Positions 1 through 8,041 of a stretch of DNA of 13,372 nt are shown in pieces (within the stretch, counting starts at the first letter, position 1; every line of letters starts with the position of its first letter). This DNA is from Auxenochlorella pyrenoidosa (Eukaryota; Chlorophyta; Trebouxiophyceae; Chlorellales; Chlorellaceae). The DNA lies in assembly GCA_001430745.1 (NCBI GenBank), contig KQ482001.1, forward strand, positions 409,094 to 422,465. The letters run 5' to 3'. The position numbers were made by a program, and so were the translations under genes. The notes under the pieces are model-generated. The model worked only from the letters and a program-made list of their open reading frames with translations. It did no database searches and was not told the DNA's origin.

Positions 1-250
1 GAGGGGGGGCCCGGGGGTTGCGGGTGGGCTGGGGATGGGGGGCGGACAAGAGGGACGGGGCCCCACAGGGCACACAGGGCACAGGGTGCCTCGGCGGGCC
101 GGCAGGGGCCCAGGTGGAGGCCGGCACGCTGCCCCTCCCGGCCGTCGGCATGCGCCGCCAGGCGGGGCAGCACGCGCCGCTCTGCCCACCACGCGCTGTG
201 CCTGCCGGCTGCGCGGCGCGGCGCGGGGCTGCCAGGGCAGGGGGTCGCAC
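1..250 (-). other. Intron of DCP2, continuing past window start
   Basis: The donor GTGCGA begins at 250 directly after the codon for the Nudix-box glutamate. No sequence coding for the expected L-E-E-T-G continuation is found on the minus strand down to position 1. This GC-rich stretch is therefore read as the 5' part of an intron whose acceptor lies outside the window. Confidence 0.7.
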
Positions 251-1526
251 CTCGCGCACAGCGCACTGCGCGTCGCTCTCGTCCTTGGACAGCTTGCCCC
301 GCGGGAAGCCCCACCCCGCGTCCTTCTTGTAGCCCCGCACCAGCAGGCACTTGGCCATGTCGGGGGTCAGCACGATGGCGCCCCTGCGGCATGGGGGTGG
401 GGGGTTGCCAGCGCAGCGGGCGTGGTTGGAGGGAGAGGGGGGTGCGGAGCGCTGCCACCGCGCGCCAGCAGCCGCTGGGATTTTGCTGGGGGCAAGCGCA
501 GCGGCGGCCATGCTGCCAGCAGAGGCTGGGAGAGCAGGGCCACGCATGAGCAGCGGGCTTCTGGGCTGATCGGCGGCCATCGTAGAAGGTCGAGAGCCGC
601 TGCGTGCGCCCCACCCCACCTGACGGGCACGGTGCGCTTGTACTTGTTGAACTTGTCGTAGATCTCCTCCAGGCTGCCGCGGAACGGCTCCAGGCCCGGC
701 ACCTGCAGGGCGGGCAGCGCTCAAGGGTCACGCCCGATGCAGCCCCCCAGGGGCAGCATGGCTAGCAGGGCAGCATGCCGGCACGCCGCTCTGCGCCCCA
801 GCATTGCCCCCACCAGCCACAAGGGGCAGTCACAATCTTGCAGGCAGCACGTCTTGCGTGGGCATCAGGCACACCGGCTCCCAGGCTGCCTGGGCCAGGG
901 CCCGGCGAGCGGCACGGCCGCAGACGGGGGCGCACCTTTTCAAAGATCAGGCCGGTGAACTCCTTGAGCGTCAGCGACTTGAGCGCCGCATTCTCCGGCT
1001 TCTCCCGCACGTGGTCCTGCCCGCGTGTGGGTGCGGAGCAGGTTGGGATGAGCAAGGGGAGTTGCGGGAGGCAGCAGCGCACAGCAGCTCCTGCTTGCGT
1101 GTGCTGTTCGGGGCACAATGCAGCTGCGCCATTTCCAGTGGCCAAGCACCAGATATAATGGCACCTTGTGCTCAAGGTGGCCACTGTTGAACAGTGTTCA
1201 TCAACACGACAGCCAGAACATCCCGCTGGGAACTCTGCTGCCGCTGGCTGCCGCCACTGCCACTGTCGGCAACTTTCTCGCAGCAGAATAACCACTCCGC
1301 ACCTCATAATGCCACCATGCTTGCTCGATGGAGAACAGCAGCCGCTCAAAGGACCTGCAGGGCGCCAGAGACGATCGGGCGGTGAGCGGGAGGGACTGCA
1401 AGTCCGCGCGAGACCCGTTGCGCTGCTGCAACACACTTACTCGAGTTCTGTGGCGGGCAAGGTGAGGATGAAGCGCACGCAGATCTCTTCTAGCAGCTCT
1501 GCGCTCGGCAACTGCTGCGACGGCAT
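251..1526 (-). CDS. DCP2: mRNA-decapping enzyme subunit 2 (DCP2), 5' part only, cut by window start
   Basis: This Nudix hydrolase removes the 5' cap (m7GDP) from mRNA in cytoplasmic decapping complexes/P-bodies. Five exons are placed: 1526-1441, 1354-1303, 1016-936, 702-620 and 383-251, all with GT-AG borders; they sum to 435 nt, or 145 residues. Residues 1-95 are the Dcp2 Box A regulatory domain (LLEEICVRFIL, SFERLLFSIEQAWWHYE, LKSLTLKEFTGLIFEK). The Nudix fold starts at VPVRGAIVL (about 98-106). The Nudix box reads G130-x5-E136-x7-R144-E145, exactly the first half of GX5EX7REUXEEXGU; the catalytic EExG lies in the next exon beyond the window. Bases 1-250 read as intron. I chose the ATG at 1526 because Box A follows after five residues. 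An in-frame ATG at 1601 would add 25 residues without family resemblance. The family call is firm; only the exact start is open. Confidence 0.95.
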
Positions 1527-1911
1527 ACTTCCTGCCGTATTGGACCTCAGTAAAGTAAAAGGAACAGCAAACGATGAACAATAATTGTCACCGAAGGTCA
1601 TGGCTGCCGCCACAGAACCCACAGCGGGCGCATCACGCCGCCCCGAGCCTGGTGCCTGCCTGGTGTCCTATTCCCGGATGATTGAGAAACAGGTTGACAC
1701 AGGTCATCAAATGCACACTATTCACTCAATTAAGCGCGTTCTTGAGGCACAGGGACATGCGTTGTGCGCTGACGGCACAACTTGTGAGTCTGTGGCACTG
1801 CTGCAGATGGCCTTTCGATGAATGGAAATGTGACAGCAAAAGAGTCGAGCACCGGGAATTGTGGCGAGCATCCACATATCACTGTGGCAGACAATCGCAC
1901 CCTTGGGTGGC
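1527..1911. other. Intergenic: DCP2 upstream region and F-box gene 3' UTR
   Basis: These 385 nt separate the DCP2 start from the F-box/LRR stop; both genes are on the minus strand. The stretch must hold the 3' UTR of the F-box gene and the promoter and 5' UTR of DCP2. It is visibly less GC-rich than the exons. No minus-strand TGTAA (TTACA on the plus strand) was found, so the F-box poly(A) signal is not located. No clear TATA box was seen. An in-frame ATG for DCP2 exists at 1601. Confidence 0.6.
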
Positions 1912-4066
1912 TCAGGGGTCGGGCGATCTCCAGGCCGGCAGGCCGGCTGGCGCCGGCGCTGCCGGCCACGCCATGGCCCTCAGTGCTGTCCCACGCAGCT
2001 CGAGCTGCACATCTGGCCTGCGCTGCAGGGCGCCCGTCACGGCAAAGAGCGATGTTGCGCATAGGTGATCGCCGGACAGCTCCAGCGCCAGGTGGCGGAC
2101 TGCCGGGTGCGCTGCCGCCCACTGCATCAGCCGCTGCTGCTCTGTGGTGAGCGCCTGTGCGAAGCCAAACAGCCCGAGCGACTCCAGCTGCGTTGCAGCC
2201 TGCAGCGGCAGCAAGCTGCTTGCCACCATGGTGTCCGGCGCAGCCAGATGGCGGAGGGAAGGGAGGTAGGCACCTTGCAGCAGCGGCGGGAGCACTATGC
2301 CTCGCGTCGCCTCGCTGCCCCCACGCAGCAGCAGCGGGGGCACGCAGGCCAGAGTATGCAGGCAGCCCATGGTGGCGAGTGCTGCTGGCAGCGGTGTTGC
2401 AGGGTGGACGGGGCTTACAGCCAGGTGCCGCAGCTGCGTGAGAGCAGGCAGCGCTGCATCCATCTGCTGCCGCGCCTCTGCAGCCGTGCCCTCGTACGGT
2501 GTCCGCTGCAGGTTCAGTGCCGTCAGCTGGGTGAGGGCGGCCAGGCTGGCTGGCAGCAGCCTGCACGCGATCAGGTGCAGGCGACGGAGGGCGGAGAGCT
2601 GCTGCAGAGGGGTAAAGCTGTCCTCTGTGAGGGAAGCACTGTCCAAGGTTAGGTCGCAGAGCCGCCTGAGTGTCAACAGCTGCAGGCAGGGTGGCAACAG
2701 GTTGACTACGGGTTGGTGGCGCAGCAAGAGGGACATCCAGCAGCCAGCCTTGCCTGTCCAGCCAGACATGGGGCGCCGCACCCCCGCCGTGCAACCAGCG
2801 CCCCCGCCCCAGCCCGCGACAATAGAATGCAGGCTGGCAGGATGGTGCGGGGGCAAGCGGGGCGTGGCACGCCCACCTTGAGGCCCAGGGCCTGCTCAGG
2901 GACCTCCTCAAAGCTGCTCAGATGCAGGCGCGTGAGTGCTGGCGGCAGCTGCGAAACCACCTCAAGAATTAAGGGCGTAAGCTCCAGGTCTTCAAGCCTG
3001 GTCATGGTCTGCGGGGGCATACGGGAAAGCGGCGGCACGGGCAGAATCACTGGATGATGATGCTGCTGGGGTGCCCTGCCGCAGGGCTCATCAGCCCCAC
3101 CTGGAGAATAGGGCGTCCCGAACCTCGTTGACTGAGCAGGAAGCTGGCCCCGTGCCCCACCGCATATGCAGGGGCAATCCCAGGTGTCCTCGCACACCTC
3201 CAGCGCTGGTCGCCAGGCAGGCTGACAGGCAGCTGCCCAGCGCTCCCAGTTTGCGCAGTGCATCGCATTTCTTGGGGCGGTGCAACCTCCTGCCGGGCCC
3301 AAGGGGCGCGGCCGAGACACACACACGAGGCCACTGGTTGGCTCACCTGCAGACGCGCATCTGACTCCAAAATCGCCATGTCCATATCTAGCCGCAGGCG
3401 GCGGAGGCAGGGACCCAGAGCCTCGGCCCAGCCGTGGCGAGGAGCGCTGAGGGTGAGGCCATCCATGCGCACCGACACAGACAGGTCTTCCAGCTGCGCG
3501 CATAGACAGGTATGTGGCAGTTTGGGTAAGAAGACAGCAGGGGCGGCATGATGCGGCATGATGCGGCATGAAGAGCTTGTCCTGCTGAAAAGGAATGGAG
3601 CGCAGGGCGCCCAGCAGGCCCGGGCCCCTGGATTGGTCACGCAGCTCACCCGGCGGTGTCGTGCCAGCACTTGAAACGCGGCACCCAGGTGTGCGTCAAT
3701 TTGGTCAAACTCGTCTTGCGCCTGGGGGTCAGGCCCATCCGGTCCCACAGGGGGGCTCATATCCGGCATGACAATGCGCAGCCAGCGCACATGCGGCGCT
3801 GCACGGGCCACCAGCCAGCCAACAAAGCGCTCCAGCCTCGCCACCAGCGCCGCCTCGCTGCCGCGCAGCGAAACCTCCACCGTTTTCAGCAGCTCCTCCG
3901 TGCGTGTCAGATCCCTCCAGTCCTTGCAGACAAGTGCTGCTCTGGAAAGGAGGGTGTTGGTGTCCAGGAGGCCCAGGATTTGCAGCACAAGCTCCTTGGG
4001 CAGCTGCCGCTCCCGTGTGTGCGGCAGAGACGCCTGCTTGCTGCGCTTGGCATGCTTGGGACTCAT
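1912..4066 (-). CDS. F-box and leucine-rich-repeat protein
   Basis: This is probably the substrate receptor of an SCF-type ubiquitin ligase: the F-box would bind SKP1 and the LRR region would bind an unknown target. Coding exons are 4066-3650, 3493-3347, 3008-2877 and 2679-1912, all phase 0 with GT-AG borders, giving 487 residues. Residues 21-60 form the F-box (LPKELVLQILGLLD, then RAALVCKDWRDL). The rest is rich in LxxLxL-type repeats, clearest in the last exon (LCDLTLDSASL, LSALRRLHLIACRLL, LTQLTALNLQ, LESLGLFGF). A basic stretch (KHAKRSK) lies near the N-terminus. The fourth exon could instead begin slightly further 5', but the acceptor before 2679 has the best pyrimidine tract and keeps frame. 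There is no in-frame ATG upstream before a stop. The target and pathway cannot be told from the sequence. Confidence 0.85.
3543..3572. repeat. 10-bp direct repeat, three tandem copies
   Basis: The unit GCGGCATGAT occurs three times in tandem, the last with one mismatch, in the first coding intron of the F-box/LRR gene. Confidence 0.9.
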
Positions 4067-4217
4067 GCCGCCTGCACGACATCGCCATTGCAGTCCAGAT
4101 AAGCGCAGGTGGGGGCTGAAAGAGGACGGGGTCAGCGAGAAACGGAGTTCCCCAGGCACTGCCGGTCCGACCCACCTCCTGCTTGTGGCGGGAGCGTTCG
4201 CTTCCCTGTGCGCTTAC
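4067..4217 (-). other. Probable 5' UTR intron of the F-box/LRR gene
   Basis: On the minus strand a good donor (AAAG then GTAAGC, intron from 4217) is followed by a pyrimidine-rich acceptor ending TTTCAG at 4116. A second acceptor ends GTGCAG at 4072, only five bases before the F-box ATG. Use of the second would remove two out-of-frame ATGs (4088 and 4082). The splice signals are visible; that they are used is inferred. Confidence 0.5.
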
Positions 4218-4784
4218 CTTTCTGCTGTGATCGCTGAGTCTCGGAAGCTTGAGAGCCAGAGGTGAACCCTCCCAACACCTCAAGCCTTTCAGCGAACGCC
4301 GGCACAACTCGAGCGTGCAGAAAGACCGTGGATTACGACCACAGGTTGCGTGAAGAACAGGAAGAAGCCCGAACAGACTCTGCCGCGTCCAGCTCAGCCC
4401 GCACGTGCACCTCGCGAGGCTGCGCCTTCGCCAAAGTTTTAGTTGTCGTTGCTGCTTCCAGATTCTGTGCTTGATCTGCCCATTCATATACACAGTAGTA
4501 AAGCTATGAAGAAGCTCCCTGGGTAAGCTGCAGTCAACAGCTGCGTGAGAGGCGGACCGCACTGCTGGTGTTGCATTTTGGCCTGGGCAGAATGTTAGGA
4601 TGAGGACGTGTGAACCATGACCCTTGGTGAACCTTTCACTCCTCTCCAGCACACACAGTAGAGGGGAGAGGAGGTCAAGCTGCGTCATGGCCAACAAGCG
4701 CACTTGGCAATGTGCCTGTGGCAGAATCTTGCGCATCTTCTCCTTCAGGTTTCAACTATTGAACAGGTTGTGCAGTGGTTGGCT

Positions 4785-4820
4785 ATGCTACAAGCCATGC
4801 TACAAGCCATGCTACAAGGC
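4785..4820. repeat. 12-bp direct repeat, three tandem copies
   Basis: The unit ATGCTACAAGCC occurs at 4785-4796 and 4797-4808, and with one mismatch (GGC end) at 4809-4820. It lies in the divergent intergenic region, about 490 bp upstream of the GT92 start. Confidence 0.85.
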
Positions 4821-5222
4821 CAGTGCCATCATCACTCCACAGTTCCGTGCGGGTCAGTCGAGTTCGGCCGGGTTGGCAGCGCCTGCCGATACAGCATCTC
4901 CTGCGCTCCAGCCCTACAGCATGCAGCGACAAGGTACGCACAATGCACTTACAAGCCGTCAAGTACAACCCAATCTGTTGTCAGCAGTGCTCTGCAGGCT
5001 GTAGCGCAGCGTGGACGGACCCGCGTCAGCGCACAGCGCTTCCGTCAGCGCAGGAAGACGGTGGGGCACTGCTCTCCTGCTCGTGCGAGAGCCACAGTGC
5101 CAGTCAAAACGGCTTCCAAGCCGCAACTCGAGAAAGAAGCGGGCCGGTATCGAGCCCAACCGGACTTGCCCGCCCCGGGCGTCTCTCCATCGCCGCTGGC
5201 AGCACCGTGTTCTGCGACCGAG

Positions 5223-5232
5223 CATAAAAAAA
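5223..5232 (+). promoter_or_regulatory. Possible TATA-like element of the GT92 gene
   Basis: The A-rich run CATAAAAAAA stands out in GC-rich DNA and lies about 75 nt before the GT92 ATG, a fitting place for a TATA box with a short 5' UTR. There is no further evidence for promoter function. Confidence 0.3.
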
Positions 5233-5303
5233 GCACGATCGAGTCTCCGTGAAGCGGCGAGCAAGGTCGTGGCGGCCGCCTGGTGGCTGCTGCCGCTGCC
5301 GCC

Positions 5304-7351
5304 ATGCCGCCCCGCCAGGTGGCGCTGCTTGCACTTGTCTCGACCTTGGCCATCTGGACCACCCTTTGGCTGTTCACTAGCCTCAAAACATGGTCCGTCC
5401 CGGACCCGGTAGCATCTGCAGCAGACTTGCATGGAGGTGACGATCAGCCTCAGCAGGCAGCACATGCTCATGGCAACCGCCGCCATCGCAAGGCCGCGAG
5501 CAGCAAACCTTGGCCTGCAGACCGCTCGCTACATTTGGGCACCAGATTGGCAGGCGCTGCACGAGGCAGCACAGGCACTGATAGCATCACTGCAGGAGGC
5601 AGGCTGCCAGCCACAGCCGACAGGGTCCCGCAAAGTGGAAGCAGCACCGCAGTGCTGGCGTCTGGCGTGGTGCAGCAGCTGCAGGCAGTGCCCGAAGCGG
5701 AAGCCAGTGACGTTCTGCCCGGCCCCGCAGACCCCGGCTACATTGCCGTCTGCGTGGTGGCAAAGGGCAAGTCAGAGCCTGCGCAGATCCCTCGTGCGCT
5801 CTGCGTGCCTGCAGCGCCGCTGCTCCGCAAGCTTCCGCCTCACACCCAAGGCTCGCACCTCATCCCCTCGCCGGTGCCTCGCCTGCCGTTCCCGCAGACG
5901 AGCACCACAGCATCCGGGAGTGGGTGGCCCACCATGCATCCCTGGGTGTGGGTGCCCTGTATGTCTACGAGACGGCAGTACCCCGCCCATGCGGGGCTGG
6001 TTGGAGGACTTTATCGCATCTGGTCTCTTGCAATACCGCCTGCTGGAGGGCCCGCTGCAGCCTGGCCGGCGGCAGCAGCTGGCGGTGTACGACGACTGCT
6101 TGACAAGGAATGGGGCCCGCCACGCCTGGATGGGTGAGGGCAGCGCAAGGACAAGGCCGCAGGGGCGTGGGAGAGGCCGGCCACCGGCCGGCAAGCGCAG
6201 GCGGCGCTTCCCTCCCCGAAGAAACTTTGTTGAACAACACTGCCCCCCACCCCCCAACCCCACTGCACTCCCTCCCCCCTTGGCCTTCAAACCCCGACGC
6301 CAGGTTTCTTGGACCTGGATGAGTTCTTGATCATCATGGATGGCTCGCCCAGCCTGCCCGCCCTGCTGGCCCGGTACCCTGGCTTCGGGGCGCTGGCCGT
6401 CAACTGGCGGCTCTTTGGCTCGTCGGGACACGTGGAGCGGTGAGGGCAGGCTTCTGTAATGGTGACAAGCATCATTTAGCGAGTGCATCCCGTCGTAATT
6501 TCCATGTTCACACAGTGGGCCAGCCAGTGTCGTAGTGATTTGCCTGTGCACCCAGCCCTGCTCTCCCCTGGCCTGCCATACTGCCGTGCCCTGCAGCCCA
6601 GCTGGCGGCGTCTTGCAAAGCTTCACAGCATGCACGCCAGCGGGCTATGCGGAGAACGCGCACATCAAGAGCATAGTGCAGCCGCAACACACGTCGGGCG
6701 CATCGTGGAGCCCTCATCACTTTGAGTTCCATGCAGGATACTATGCAGGTGGTCTCAGGAGCGTTGCCCTGGTGCTAACTTGAGCAAAGCAGTGCGTGCT
6801 CGGCTTGACAGGCCGCCTCGCCACTTAGCACACTCGCGCTGGGCTGCGTACCGTGTCCTTCTGTGTTTCCAGCATGCCTTTTGCCCCCGGGTTGCAGTGA
6901 GCACCAATGGCAGCCGTGTGGACGGCCCCATCAACTCCCCGCCCGCCACCGATGTGCTGCTGCTGCACCACTACGCCCTGCGCAGCAGGCAAGGCCGCAC
7001 AGCTGAATTACTCCACCCAGGCTCCCGTGGGTAGCACATCTGCATGTCGGGTGCAGCACCATGCTGCTGGCTTGCCCTGGCAGAGTGCCTTCTGCAAGGT
7101 GTGCACCTGCCTCCTGGTCTCCCCCCCTGCCCGGGACCCCCCGCAGGCAGGAGTTTGGGGAGAAGCTGGCCAAGGGCAACGCCATGGGGCCCGGCCAGGA
7201 AAAGCATGCCGACTTCTGGGCGCGCATCGAAGCGGCAGCCACCGAGCACTGCGACTATGCGGCCCCGCTGGGCGCTGCGGTGCAGGCGCGGCTGGCGGCG
7301 GCGGCGGCGGCAGCCACGGGTATCACGGCAGGAGCGCACCCCGGCAGCTAG
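5304..7351 (+). CDS. Glycosyltransferase family 92 (DUF23)-like type II membrane protein, with an apparent 1-nt frameshift
   Basis: This is predicted to transfer a sugar (often galactose in this family) from a nucleotide donor in the Golgi lumen; donor and acceptor are unknown. Exons are 5304-5766, 5898-6133, 6304-6439, 6597-6748, 6898-6988 and 7147-7351, with TAG at the end. The ATG has a GCCGCC context. Residues 5-27 form a hydrophobic signal anchor, followed by a low-complexity stem to about 145. Family blocks are YIAVCVVAK-DEHHSIREWV, LGVGALYVYET, WLEDFIASGLLQY, QLAVYDDCL, FLDLDEF (DxD-type metal/donor site), LAVNWRLFGSSGH, RPAGGVLQSF, HIKSIVQ, AVSTNGSRVDGP, LLLHHYALRSRQEF. Introns 1 and 5 need GC donors. 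Between YVYET and STPPM the frame changes near 5972-5974, fitting one missing base. With it restored the product is about 427 residues. It may be a sequencing error or a real lesion. The C-terminus is an alanine-rich tail. Confidence 0.88.
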
Positions 7352-8041
7352 GCGGGTGGCTGGGCTGGGCCGTGCGTACTGGCATGCTGCGCCTGCACAG
7401 CGCCCCGTGCAGTCCTGCAAGGTCTTGCTGTAAACTGCGATGAGGAATGCCCCGGAAAAATTCTGGCAGCCCTTTCTGGTGCGTTATCCGCTGTTGCCAT
7501 CTTGCAAAACAGCGTGGAGATCATGCATGAAGTCCGCAATGGACACACGTTGGCAGAAGACAGTGCGAGCTGATGATGACAGGGAGACAAGCAGACAGAT
7601 AGGCTATGCAAATGCAGGGGACTGAGGAGGGGCAGACAGGCATTTTGGACTGTGCATTTCACGTTCCGGCAATGAAATGAACCGGGGGGCCAGGCAGTCA
7701 GGCAGGAGTTCAACCCCGGGCCATATGCGGAGAGTTGCCGGAGGGACAGACGGAGGAGGCGAATGAAAGTGCTAGATATGTGCGGGCGAGGCGGCAGCGT
7801 TTGCCGGCATGTGGCTTTTATGGGGATGGCGGTTGATTATGGGAAGACGGGAGTTCTGGTTCAATAGCCAGCTTGACGTAACGATTGCTTCTGGATCGTG
7901 TTGGGGTGTGCACCATGGCGGCACATGGTAGGAGGTACGAAGGAGGCCCAAAATATGGAGCCCTGGAGGCATGAAGGGAGGAAGCCCCAGGCTAGCCCTG
8001 GAGGCGTGGGCACTTGGGCGGCCCCTGGACAGCCCAGCCCC
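7352..8041. other. Convergent intergenic region (3' UTRs of GT92 and NDH-2)
   Basis: These 690 nt lie between the stop codons of two convergent genes and should be mostly 3' UTR from both sides. I see no coding exon or structural RNA. One plus-strand TGTAA is present (7429-7433); I found no minus-strand counterpart for the dehydrogenase gene. Confidence 0.55.
7429..7433 (+). terminator. Green-algal poly(A) signal TGTAA for the GT92 gene
   Basis: TGTAA, the common chlorophyte polyadenylation signal, lies 78 nt after the GT92 stop codon, on the coding strand. Position and motif fit, but a five-base motif can occur by chance. Confidence 0.5.

Larger units (their letters stand above)
4218..5303. 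other. Divergent intergenic region between F-box/LRR and GT92 genes
   Basis: About 1.1 kb lies between the two divergent genes. It should carry the promoter and 5' UTR of both. Composition is more mixed than the exons, with AT-richer patches around 4440-4520 and 4740-4830. I find no convincing coding exon: open frames such as plus 4704-5252 (182 codons) show no recognisable domain and are crossed by a short tandem repeat. A TATA-like run sits at 5223-5232 before the GT92 start. A small lineage-specific gene cannot be excluded. Confidence 0.5.

Noticed and set aside
1730..2911. 393-codon open frame on the minus strand as a separate gene
   Set aside because: It overlaps the F-box/LRR exon in another frame, is low-complexity Ala/Pro/Arg and matches no family; long shadow frames are expected at this GC content.
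4704..5252. 182-codon open frame on the plus strand as a gene
   Set aside because: No recognisable domain, crossed by a 12-bp tandem repeat, and located where the promoters of two genes are expected. Kept only as an unexplained region.
5959..5978. A 20-nt micro-intron (GTATGT to GGCAG) in the GT92 gene that would restore the frame
   Set aside because: It would delete the conserved YVYE block, and spliceosomal introns this short are known only from special cases such as nucleomorphs and some ciliates. A missing base explains the data better.
6989..7030. Use of the GT donor near 7031 for GT92 intron 5
   Set aside because: It keeps frame but inserts 14 extra residues between HHYALRSR and QEF, which are directly joined in the family; the GC donor gives the expected length.
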